DNA from: an uncultured Erysipelotrichaceae bacterium
GTDB lineage: Bacteria > Bacillota_I > Bacilli_A > RF39 > UBA660
Direction: 5' to 3'
DNA: 6,788 bases
Assembly (NCBI GenBank): GCA_902783405.1
Contig: CACZQZ010000103.1
Location: forward strand, 1 to 6,788
Both the position numbers and the translations under genes were made by a program. Shown piece by piece: positions 1 to 5,485 of this stretch; the first letter of the stretch is position 1; every line of letters starts with the position of its first letter. The notes below the pieces were generated by a model. That model was given only the letters and a program-made list of their open reading frames with translations, ran no database searches and was not told the origin of the DNA.

Positions 1-1
1 A

Positions 2-1099
2 TATCATGAAATAAATAAAGAAAATTTTGAATATTTAAAAAAGTTACCAGATAAAAAAATAATAACTATTGGTGAATATAAAATCTTAATTTGGCATGGA
101 GATGAACTTATTGATCGAAAGGGTGGACTTTTTAGTGATTTCAATGAAATTATTCAAAATTATGATTTTGATGTTTGCATTTATGGTCACACTCATGTAT
201 ATAGTCATTTAACATATAAAAATCATACCTTTTTAAATCCAGGATCTGTTGGTATGCCTTTTGATGGACCTTTCTATAAGTATGTTATCTTAGATATTGA
301 TAAAGATATTAAGGTCAGTTTAAGACAATTTGATATTCAAAATGATTATGATGAATTAAAAGAACAGTATAAAAATTCAGATTATTATAAAGAAAATGAA
401 ATATGGGCAGATTTAATGCTAAAACAAATCAAAAATGGAAAATGTTATGTTTCTAATTTTATTAAATTTATTAATCATAAGATAAAGCAAGAAAAAAAGA
501 TTACGTCTAAAACTTACAATGAAGTATGGAATAAAGAGTATCAACACTTTCTACATAATTATAATGAAATAGACGATTTAAAATTAAGACAGAGTTTTAA
601 TGGCAATTTAATATCTTCCATAGATGATTTATATCATTTTATTCATAATAATATTTCCTTTGGATGGATTGATGTGACAAAACAAAAACATACAGATTTA
701 AATAGTTTATATTATCTTCAAACACCTATTGATTTAATGAATAGTAAACTTGGAATTAGTTTAGATATAACAGAACTTATTAGATCTTATTTTAATACTT
801 TTGTTTCAGATATAGAAACATATTATATTTGTTCTAAAAAGAATTTCTTTTTATCTCATTCTACTTTTGTATATTATGAAAATAATAAAGTGTATTGGTT
901 TGAACCGTTCTTAAAAGAATATTCTGGTATTTTTGAATATGATGATATTGACCTATTATTAAAAGATGCAGAGGAAAAAGTAAAACAGTTTTTAAAAGAA
1001 ACAGAAGATGTAGATATTTATTTATATGGGGAATTAAAATATTATATTAATCTAAATAGAATAGAAAAATATATAAAAGAAGGAATTAAGATAAAATAA
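2..1099 (+). CDS. Calcineurin-like metallophosphoesterase with C-terminal transglutaminase-like domain (5' end outside window)
   Basis: The reading frame is open from base 2, and the first in-frame ATG (254) is only the Met inside the conserved NPGSVGMP motif, so the gene starts left of the window. The 365 visible residues begin inside a Metallophos_2/YfcE-like phosphoesterase fold: WHGD (about residues 31-34), GHTH (62-65, bases 185-196) and NPGSVG (79-84) supply the late metal-binding and active-site motifs. The early DxH and GNH/D motifs must lie upstream. A helical stretch follows (about 115-200). From about residue 205 the sequence matches, from memory, a transglutaminase-like domain common in Firmicutes hypotheticals: an FGWID segment, a TPIDLMNSKLG helix entry, then an HSTFVYY...YWFEP strand pair and GIFEYDDID. 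The family's GVCWDQ motif is replaced by GISLDI, so Ser (758-760) stands where Cys is expected; the His is kept (857-859). Phosphoesterase substrate is unknown. The phosphoesterase call is strong; the C-terminal domain call is inference. Confidence 0.85.
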   Translation, partial: YHEINKENFEYLKKLPDKKIITIGEYKILIWHGDELIDRKGGLFSDFNEIIQNYDFDVCIYGHTHVYSHLTYKNHTFLNPGSVGMPFDGPFYKYVILDIDKDIKVSLRQFDIQNDYDELKEQYKNSDYYKENEIWADLMLKQIKNGKCYVSNFIKFINHKIKQEKKITSKTYNEVWNKEYQHFLHNYNEIDDLKLRQSFNGNLISSIDDLYHFIHNNISFGWIDVTKQKHTDLNSLYYLQTPIDLMNSKLGISLDITELIRSYFNTFVSDIETYYICSKKNFFLSHSTFVYYENNKVYWFEPFLKEYSGIFEYDDIDLLLKDAEEKVKQFLKETEDVDIYLYGELKYYINLNRIEKYIKEGIKIK

Positions 1100-1103
1100 G
1101 TTG

Positions 1104-1133
1104 AAAGAAGAATAATCACTATTTCTTCTTTTT
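1104..1133 (+). terminator. Intrinsic terminator after the phosphoesterase gene
   Basis: AAAGAAGAA (1104-1112) pairs perfectly with TTCTTCTTT (1123-1131) around a 10-base loop, and the 3' arm runs into a T tract. It lies 4 bases after the stop codon. The stem is AU-rich with only two G-C pairs, so it may be leaky. Confidence 0.65.
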
Positions 1134-1174
1134 CTATGAATATAAAGTTAATTTAAGTAAAAAATAAAATTGGA

Positions 1175-1203
1175 TTGACATATATATAAAATTATGATAT
1201 CCT
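1175..1203 (+). promoter_or_regulatory. Promoter of secE-nusG
   Basis: A perfect -35 box TTGACA (1175-1180) is followed after 17 bases by TATCCT (1198-1203, 4 of 6 consensus). Transcription would start near 1210. A better-looking TATGAT (1193-1198) sits only 12 bases from TTGACA, so it could serve only with a poorer -35 (TTGGAT, 1170-1175). Confidence 0.6.
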
Positions 1204-1210
1204 AAAGTCA

Positions 1211-1258
1211 ATGAAACACGAAAATGTGTTTTTTATTTGGAACGAAGAGGTGTTTTAA
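1211..1258 (+). CDS. Possible 15-codon leader ORF overlapping the secE start
   Basis: ATG at 1211 opens a frame encoding MKHENVFFIWNEEVF whose TAA (1256-1258) overlaps the secE ATG by one base, the same TAATG arrangement used between secE and nusG. The predicted transcription start is about base 1210, so this ATG would be essentially leaderless, with no Shine-Dalgarno. I do not recognise the peptide. It may be chance. Confidence 0.15.
   Translation: MKHENVFFIWNEEVF
1214..1234 (+). promoter_or_regulatory. Terminator-like hairpin at the start of the secE leader
   Basis: AAACAC (1214-1219) pairs with GTGTTT (1226-1231) across a 6-base loop, followed directly by a T run (1229-1234). It lies between the predicted start point (about 1210) and the secE ribosome binding site, so it could attenuate transcription or simply cap and stabilise the mRNA 5' end. 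The stem is short; a role is inference. Confidence 0.4.
1246..1252 (+). promoter_or_regulatory. Ribosome binding site fixing the secE start
   Basis: AGAGGTG ends 5 bases before ATG 1258. The upstream in-frame TTG (1237) has no such site and would place this sequence inside the coding region, so ATG 1258 is the start. Confidence 0.75.
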
Positions 1259-1437
1259 TGAAAAGATTAGCTCGTTTTTTGGTAAGCGTAAAAGCTGAGA
1301 TGAAAAAAGTGAAATGGCCTAATAAAAAAGAAATGACTGTTTATTCTAGTGCAACTCTTATCTTTATTTTAGTTTTTGCTTTATTTTTTACAGGAACAGA
1401 TGTTATTTTAGCATTCTTAAGATCATTGGTGAAATAA
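1258..1437 (+). CDS. secE: Preprotein translocase subunit SecE
   Basis: This 59-residue protein is the short, single-helix SecE usual in Gram-positive bacteria. SecE clamps SecY in the SecYEG channel of the cytoplasmic membrane and is needed for Sec-dependent export. The amphipathic N-terminal segment carries the family signature EMKKVKWPNKKEM (about residues 14-26), and one membrane helix follows (about 31-56, hydrophobic with TLIFILVFALFF), ending in a short basic tail. The start is set by AGAGGTG at 1246-1252. The gene is co-transcribed with nusG, whose ATG overlaps the secE TAA by one base, the order found across bacteria. Expression may be tuned by the hairpin in the leader. Confidence 0.95.
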   Translation: MKRLARFLVSVKAEMKKVKWPNKKEMTVYSSATLIFILVFALFFTGTDVILAFLRSLVK

Positions 1438-1961
1438 TGGAAAAAGAATGGTATGTTGTTAACACTTATTCTGGTCATGAGAATAAAGTAAAAGAAAAAT
1501 TAGAGATGAGAGCAAGTTCTATGGGCATGGAAGACTATATTTATAGAGTCGTTGTTCCAGAACAAAAAGAAGTAGATATAAATGGTAAAGAAAAAGTCAA
1601 AAAAATGTTTCCAGGATATATTTTAGTTGAAATGGTTATGACTGATGAAGCATGGTTTATTGTAAGAAATACGCCGGGTGTAACTGGTTTTATTGGATCA
1701 TCTGGAAAAGGGGCAAAACCTTTCCCACTTACTCCAATGGAAGTAGATAGAATTTTAGGTTCTATGGGATTAAGCAGACTTGATGTGGCAAATGAACTTA
1801 AAATTGATGATCATATTAAAGTTACACAAGGACCATTTAGTGGCATGATGGGATATGTTAAAAGTATTGATATGGAAAAATCACAGGTGGAAGTTGCTCT
1901 TGATTTATTTGGTCAAGAAACGATTGTTGAATTAGGATTTGCTGAAATTGAAAAGGATTAA
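1437..1961 (+). CDS. nusG: Transcription termination/antitermination factor NusG
   Basis: NusG binds the RNA polymerase clamp and modulates pausing, termination and coupling to the ribosome. The 174-residue product has the normal family length. The NGN domain spans about residues 1-110: it opens with EKEWYVVNTYSGHENKVKE, carries FPGYILVEM in the middle and the NTPGVTGFIG motif near 78-87. The KOW domain spans about 120-173, with DHIKVTQGPFSGMMGYV (about 124-140) and a closing FGQETIVELGFAEIE. The start codon overlaps the secE stop (TAATG); a weak GGTGA lies just upstream, so translation is probably coupled to secE. The stop codon lies inside the terminator stem. rplK does not follow, unlike many Bacillota. 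Confidence 0.97.
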   Translation: MEKEWYVVNTYSGHENKVKEKLEMRASSMGMEDYIYRVVVPEQKEVDINGKEKVKKMFPGYILVEMVMTDEAWFIVRNTPGVTGFIGSSGKGAKPFPLTPMEVDRILGSMGLSRLDVANELKIDDHIKVTQGPFSGMMGYVKSIDMEKSQVEVALDLFGQETIVELGFAEIEKD

Positions 1962-1985
1962 TATTGAAAATTAATCTTTTTTTTT
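1951..1985 (+). terminator. Intrinsic terminator overlapping the nusG stop codon
   Basis: GATTAAT (1956-1962) pairs with ATTAATC (1970-1976). The stem extends outward through a G-U pair and A-T pairs to about 12 bp (1951-1962 / 1970-1981), with a 7-base loop and a T tract from 1977 to 1985. The nusG TAA (1959-1961) is in the 5' arm. Confidence 0.85.
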
Positions 1986-2006
1986 CGACATTTTTTTTCA
2001 AATGAA

Positions 2007-2035
2007 TTGACATATATATTCTATCATGTTATAAT
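2007..2035 (+). promoter_or_regulatory. Strong consensus promoter for the intergenic RNA
   Basis: Both boxes are perfect: TTGACA (2007-2012) and TATAAT (2030-2035), spaced by 17 bases, with an extended -10 TG at 2027-2028. The expected start is about A2042, which is the first base of the long closing stem of the downstream structured region. This is the best promoter in the window, and it is not followed by a convincing coding gene. Confidence 0.85.
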
Positions 2036-2041
2036 TAAAGT

Positions 2042-2338
2042 ACTTAATAATAGAACATGTGGCCATAGTTTTATGAAATTATTGATATGTAGAAGTTAAT
2101 ACTGTGAATAAAATTGTAGACATGTGGCTAATATGTTGTATGATGGAACAGCTGTCTTCCGTAAAAAGAATATGGCTTTTCCATTCATGTTTATCTTATC
2201 TTGTTATTAAGTATGCATATGTAGTAGAGAAAGAAAACTCTAAAAAGATAAGTGGTTATACCAGTTACTGACAATGATTAGGTATAATCAGATGAAAAAC
2301 TAGGAGAAATGTTGTTTGTCAGGCAATGTTTCTTTTTT
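2042..2338 (+). ncRNA. Candidate structured non-coding RNA of about 300 nt, family unknown
   Basis: A consensus promoter and a terminator frame this stretch, which has no convincing ORF. Nested complementary segments build a rod: 2040-2050 with 2204-2214 (11 bp, one G-U), 2053-2059 with 2186-2192, 2061-2067 with 2171-2177 (containing GCCATA/TATGGC) and 2069-2075 with 2160-2166. The apical part can form hairpins TTATT/AATAA (2079-2083 / 2107-2111) and AGACA..GCT/AGCTGTCT (2118-2129 / 2150-2157). Downstream are TAGAG/CTCTA (2225-2229 / 2238-2242), TTATACC/GGTATAA (2256-2262 / 2281-2287) and the terminator. I looked for hallmarks of RNase P RNA, tmRNA, SRP RNA and an intact T-box and found none. 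A start at the closing stem recalls 6S RNA, but the branched top and 3' extension do not. Function unknown. Confidence 0.6.
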
Positions 2339-2339
2339 T
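2305..2339 (+). terminator. Intrinsic terminator of the intergenic RNA
   Basis: AGAAATGTTG (2305-2314) pairs along its whole length with CAATGTTTCT (2324-2333), using two wobble pairs in the centre, around a 9-base loop, followed by seven T residues (2333-2339). It separates the RNA from the sufU operon. Confidence 0.8.
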
Positions 2340-2353
2340 AGCTTTTCTAATTA

Positions 2354-2382
2354 TTGTGAATACGAACAAAATATGATATAAT
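2354..2382 (+). promoter_or_regulatory. Promoter of the sufU-iscS-redox operon
   Basis: A perfect TATAAT (2377-2382) with extended TG (2374-2375) stands 17 bases after TTGTGA (2354-2359, 4 of 6). The start would be near 2389, giving a leader of about 20 bases. No operator or IscR-like palindrome is obvious. Confidence 0.7.
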
Positions 2383-2397
2383 ATAAAAAGTATGCGT

Positions 2398-2403
2398 GGA
2401 GGG
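2398..2403 (+). promoter_or_regulatory. Ribosome binding site fixing the sufU start
   Basis: GGAGGG lies just before ATG 2408. The upstream in-frame GTG (2396) overlaps this site and has no Shine-Dalgarno of its own, so it is not the start. Confidence 0.85.
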
Positions 2404-2407
2404 TTTT

Positions 2408-2836
2408 ATGGATAGTAATTTAAAAAGAGAAATTATTTTAGAACATTATAGTCATCCCAAAGGAAAAGGATTACTTGATGATAATAGTTATTATAAAGCA
2501 AATATGAATAATGAAAGTTGTATTGATGAAATAGATTTAATGGTCAAAGTAGAAAATGGGAAGATTATAGATGCTCACTTTGATGGTGAAGCATGTGCTA
2601 TATGTACATCATCTTCATCGATTATGATTGAAACAATTTTAGGAAAAACAATAGATGAAGTAAAAGAAATTTATCATAACTTTGAAAATATGTTAGAAGA
2701 AAAACCTTATGATAAAGATATTTTAGAACAAGCTATCGTATATGATGACACTTATAAACAGCCAAGTAGAAAGAAATGCGCCATGTTACCATGGTGGGCT
2801 ATGAAAAAAATTATAATAAAAATAGAAGAGTCATAA
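2408..2836 (+). CDS. sufU: SufU/IscU-type Fe-S cluster scaffold or sulfur-relay protein
   Basis: The 142-residue protein belongs to the IscU/SufU family, cytosolic proteins that accept sulfur from a cysteine desulfurase for Fe-S cluster assembly. The three family cysteines are present: C38 (in SCIDEI), C63 (in GEACAIC) and C124 (in RKKCAMLPW), as is D40 two residues after the first. The conserved start KREIILEHYSHPKGKG fits the family. The stretch between the second and third Cys holds the extra segment typical of Gram-positive SufU (about residues 80-105, GKTIDEVKEIYHNFENMLEEK), as in zinc-binding SufU that activates SufS, rather than proteobacterial IscU. Unusual details are C66 next to the second ligand and Ile in the usual CGD. 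The cysteine desulfurase starts 41 bases downstream in the same operon. Whether it acts as scaffold or only as sulfur acceptor cannot be read from sequence. Confidence 0.9.
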   Translation: MDSNLKREIILEHYSHPKGKGLLDDNSYYKANMNNESCIDEIDLMVKVENGKIIDAHFDGEACAICTSSSSIMIETILGKTIDEVKEIYHNFENMLEEKPYDKDILEQAIVYDDTYKQPSRKKCAMLPWWAMKKIIIKIEES

Positions 2837-2877
2837 TTTTATGATATACTTATTAAAATAAAAGCGAGGAATGATAT

Positions 2878-3999
2878 ATGATTTATTTAGATTATAGTGC
2901 TACTACACCAGTAGATGATCGAGTACTAGAAACATTTACAAAAGTAACCAAAGATTTTATTGGAAATCCTAACTCACTACATAAATTGGGCGTAAAATCA
3001 AAAGAAATTATTGATGAATCAACAAAGCAAATTCAAAAACTTTTACATGCAGAGGATTTTGAAGTAATCTACACGAGTGGTTCATCAGAATCTAATAATT
3101 TAGCTATTAAAGGAATTTGTGAAAGGTATGAGAGTAGGGGAAAACATATTATTACTACTAATTTGGAACATTCCTCTATTTATGGACCTATTGGTTATTT
3201 AAATAACAAAGGATTCAAAGTGGATTTTGTTAATTTAGATGAAAATGGCAGAGTCGATATAAATCATCTAAAATCTTTAATTACAGATGATACTATTTTA
3301 GTGAGTATTAGTGCAGTCAATAGTGAAATTGGTATAAGGCAAGATATTGAAGGAATTGCTAAGATTTTAAAAGAATATCCAAAATGTTTCTTTCATGTTG
3401 ATGCAACACAATGTATTGGAAAAGATAAAATAGATTTTAAAGACGTTGATTTAGTTAGTTTTACAGCTCATAAATTTTATGGGATTAAAGGTATTGCTGC
3501 ACTTTTAATGAAAAAAAATATTCAAGTGGTACCTCTTATTCATGGAGGAAAAAGTACAACGAAATATCGTAGTGGAACCCCTACAGTTTCCTTAATTGCA
3601 TCGTTTGCTAAAGCACTTAGACTTGCTTTAGAAGATTTAGATGATAAAAATAAAAAAGTATTAGAAAAAAATAATGAATTGATTACATTTTTTCAAAAAT
3701 TTGATGATGTCAGTATAAATCATAATGGATTTTGCTTACCACATATGTTAAATATTAGTTTAAAAAACATAAAACCAGAAACATTCCAGCATGCCATGGA
3801 AGAATATGATATTTATTTATCTACGCAAAGTGCTTGTTCTTCTGGTGGACCATCTGGAGCTGTATATGCATTTACAAAAGATGAAGAAAAAGCAAAATCA
3901 AGTATTAGAATTAGCTTATCATATAAGACAACGAGTGAAGAATTAGAAGCTTTTAAAGAAGCGTTTACAAAGTGTTATAATCACTTAAATATGAAGTAG
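2878..3999 (+). CDS. iscS: Cysteine desulfurase (NifS/IscS family, PLP-dependent)
   Basis: This 373-residue aminotransferase class V enzyme takes sulfur from L-cysteine as an enzyme persulfide and passes it to the adjacent U-type protein. It opens with IYLDYSATTPVD. TSGSSESNNLAIKG (about 66-79) is the phosphate-binding region, H98 stacks on PLP, D175 and Q178 contact the cofactor, and K199 in TAHKFYG is the PLP lysine. The catalytic Cys is C320 (bases 3835-3837) in STQSACSSGGPSGAVYAF, a long mobile loop as in group I (NifS/IscS) enzymes rather than the short loop of group II SufS. Length is slightly below E. coli IscS, in the NifS range. AGGA at 2867-2870, 7 bases before ATG 2878, supports the start. 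Likely outputs are Fe-S clusters and possibly tRNA thiolation. Confidence 0.93.
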   Translation: MIYLDYSATTPVDDRVLETFTKVTKDFIGNPNSLHKLGVKSKEIIDESTKQIQKLLHAEDFEVIYTSGSSESNNLAIKGICERYESRGKHIITTNLEHSSIYGPIGYLNNKGFKVDFVNLDENGRVDINHLKSLITDDTILVSISAVNSEIGIRQDIEGIAKILKEYPKCFFHVDATQCIGKDKIDFKDVDLVSFTAHKFYGIKGIAALLMKKNIQVVPLIHGGKSTTKYRSGTPTVSLIASFAKALRLALEDLDDKNKKVLEKNNELITFFQKFDDVSINHNGFCLPHMLNISLKNIKPETFQHAMEEYDIYLSTQSACSSGGPSGAVYAFTKDEEKAKSSIRISLSYKTTSEELEAFKEAFTKCYNHLNMK

Positions 4000-4008
4000 G
4001 AGAATGTT

Positions 4009-4272
4009 ATGAAGATTGAAAGAATAACAGCTATATGGTGTCCATCTTGCCTTTTAATGAAATCAAGATGGGAGAATATCGAAAAAGAATTTTCTAAAAT
4101 AGAATTTATTGATTATGATTATGATTTTGATGAAGATATTGTAAAGTCAAGAAATGTTGGGAAAATACTTCCTGTATGTATCTTATATAAAAACAATCAA
4201 GAAGTATCTAGAATTATTGGAGAAAAGACAGAGAAAGAACTTAAGCAATTATTAGAGGAGTATGTAAAATGA
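4009..4272 (+). CDS. Small cytosolic thioredoxin-like protein (CPSC active site)
   Basis: The 87-residue product has no signal peptide or membrane helix and looks like a minimal thioredoxin fold. An N-terminal strand leads into AIWCPSC (C11 and C14), followed by a helix rich in Lys and Glu. The FIDYDYDFDEDIV segment is the second strand and linker, and the cis-proline site is ILPVCILYK (Pro near residue 55). A C-terminal amphipathic helix (about 72-87) ends the fold. Cys56, directly after the cis-proline, is unusual. AGGAG (3998-4002) overlaps the iscS stop codon, and the gene overlaps the next by ATGA, so all three are translated together. The context suggests it passes electrons to the following membrane protein, but an alternative role reducing persulfides on the desulfurase pair is possible. 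Both roles are inference. Confidence 0.75.
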   Translation: MKIERITAIWCPSCLLMKSRWENIEKEFSKIEFIDYDYDFDEDIVKSRNVGKILPVCILYKNNQEVSRIIGEKTEKELKQLLEEYVK

Positions 4273-5477
4273 AGGTAAAAAAATGTTTGTTTTTAGGTTT
4301 ACTATTTTGCCTATTTATTCCTTTTGTAGAAGCAAAAGAAACAGTAAACTTATATTTATTTCATGGCGATGGTTGCCCACACTGCGCAGCTGAAAGAGAG
4401 TTTTTAGATGAAATAAAAGATAATTATGAAAATTTAGATATTCATTTATATGAAGTTTGGTATGATGAAGAAAATCAAGAATTAATGCAAAAGGTAAAAG
4501 ATGCTTTAAATATTGAACAAAATGGAGTTCCTCTTACCGTTATAGATTCTGATTATTATATTGGATATAATACAGATACTGGTATGAAGATAGAAGATAA
4601 AATTAAGAATTATTCTCCTGGTGAAAATGTTGTAGAAAATATTTTAAGTGATTCTGATTATTATAAAAATAATAAAATAATAGAAAAAAAAGAAACGAAA
4701 GAAAATAAAGATGCAACGAAGGATACATTTAATGTACCTATTCTTGGAAAAATAGATGGAAAAAGTGTGTCTTTACCTATTTTAGCTATTGTTATTGGCT
4801 TTGTTGATGGTTTTAATCCGTGTGCTATGTGGGTATTACTTTTACTTATTAGTATGCTTATGGGTATGAAAGACAGAAAAAGAATGTGGATTTTGGGTCT
4901 TGCATTTCTTGGTACATCAGCATTTATTTATTTATTATTTATGATGTCATGGCTTCAAGTAACGGCAAAAGTAAGTCAAATTATTTTAGTTAGAAACATT
5001 ATTGCTTTAGTAGCGCTTACTGCTGGTATTATTAATTTGATGAAATATGCTAAAGAAAGTAAAAAAGATGAAGGTTGTGACATTGTCGATGATAAAAAAA
5101 GAAAAAGATTTATTAAAAAAATTAAAAAATTTACAACAGAAAATAGTTTGATTTTAGCGCTTATTGGTGTTATGACATTAGCTATATCTGTAAATGTTGT
5201 TGAACTTCTTTGTTCAGCAGGCTTACCTTTAATATTTACACAAATTCTTGCAATGAATGATTTAAGTAGTGGAAAATATTTTGCTTATATCCTTCTATAT
5301 ATATTTTTCTTTTTAATTGATGATTTAATTGTTTTCTTTGTAGCAATGAAATCATTTAAATTAAAAGGGTTCTCTAAAAAATATGGTAATTTATCTCATT
5401 TAATTGGGGGAATTATTATGGTAATTATTGGTGTACTACTTTTAATAAAACCAGAATGGATTATGTTTAACTTTTAA
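4269..5477 (+). CDS. Exported thioredoxin domain fused to CcdA/DsbD-like membrane reductant conduit
   Basis: The 402-residue protein has a cleavable-looking signal peptide (1-22, KK then a hydrophobic core, EA before the probable cut). An extracytoplasmic thioredoxin-like domain follows (about 25-130), with CPHC at 36-39 in FHGDGCPHC and a cis-proline in NGVPLTV (P88). A Lys/Glu-rich linker covers about 131-165. Six predicted membrane helices lie at about 169-197, 203-227, 237-259, 293-318, 335-360 and 376-395. C185 in DGFNPCAMW and C315 in VELLCSAGLP sit in helices 1 and 4, matching the redox-active cysteine pair of CcdA/DsbD-type transporters that carry electrons from cytosolic thioredoxin to the outside. 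AGAGGAG at 4254-4260 and an ATGA overlap with the upstream thioredoxin fix the start. The likely role is reducing exported disulfides; partners are unknown. The domain order (thioredoxin first) differs from DsbD. Confidence 0.85.
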   Translation: MKVKKCLFLGLLFCLFIPFVEAKETVNLYLFHGDGCPHCAAEREFLDEIKDNYENLDIHLYEVWYDEENQELMQKVKDALNIEQNGVPLTVIDSDYYIGYNTDTGMKIEDKIKNYSPGENVVENILSDSDYYKNNKIIEKKETKENKDATKDTFNVPILGKIDGKSVSLPILAIVIGFVDGFNPCAMWVLLLLISMLMGMKDRKRMWILGLAFLGTSAFIYLLFMMSWLQVTAKVSQIILVRNIIALVALTAGIINLMKYAKESKKDEGCDIVDDKKRKRFIKKIKKFTTENSLILALIGVMTLAISVNVVELLCSAGLPLIFTQILAMNDLSSGKYFAYILLYIFFFLIDDLIVFFVAMKSFKLKGFSKKYGNLSHLIGGIIMVIIGVLLLIKPEWIMFNF

Positions 5478-5485
5478 TGTTTTTT

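Noticed and set aside
254..256. ATG 254 as the start of the first gene
   Set aside because: The frame is open to base 2 and the upstream codons encode conserved phosphoesterase motifs (WHGD, GHTH, NPGSVG); this Met is internal.
1193..1198. TATGAT as the -10 box with TTGACA 1175-1180
   Set aside because: The spacer would be only 12 bases; TATCCT at 1198-1203 gives the standard 17.
1237..1257. TTG 1237 as the secE start
   Set aside because: It has no ribosome binding site, and AGAGGTG at 1246-1252 would fall inside the extension; ATG 1258 gives a normal SecE start (MKRLARF).
2122..2271. A 49-codon ORF inside the intergenic RNA (contains IWLFHSCLSYLVIKYAYVV, small-hydrophobic-toxin-like)
   Set aside because: There is no Shine-Dalgarno before ATG 2122 or the inner ATGs 2140/2143, codons such as CTG and CAG are unlike the AT-rich neighbours, and it overlaps several RNA helices. 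A structured type I toxin mRNA cannot be fully excluded, but I would not annotate it.
2040..2310. Riboswitch or leader of sufU
   Set aside because: A terminator (2305-2339) followed by a separate promoter (2354-2382) makes the region an independent unit; a read-through role cannot be shown.
2042..2338. Assignment of the intergenic RNA to RNase P RNA, tmRNA, SRP RNA or 6S RNA
   Set aside because: The conserved blocks of the first three (for example GAGGAAAGTCC, the tRNA-like GGTTCGA arm, the GGAAG/AGCAG apical loop) are not present. 6S RNA is possible only on topology, and the branched apex argues against it.
2396..2407. GTG 2396 as the sufU start
   Set aside because: The GTG overlaps the GGAGGG ribosome binding site of ATG 2408 and has none of its own.
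2842..2850. Internal promoter before iscS (TGATATACT, an extended -10)
   Set aside because: No recognisable -35 lies 16-18 bases upstream, and AT-rich sequence yields such matches often.
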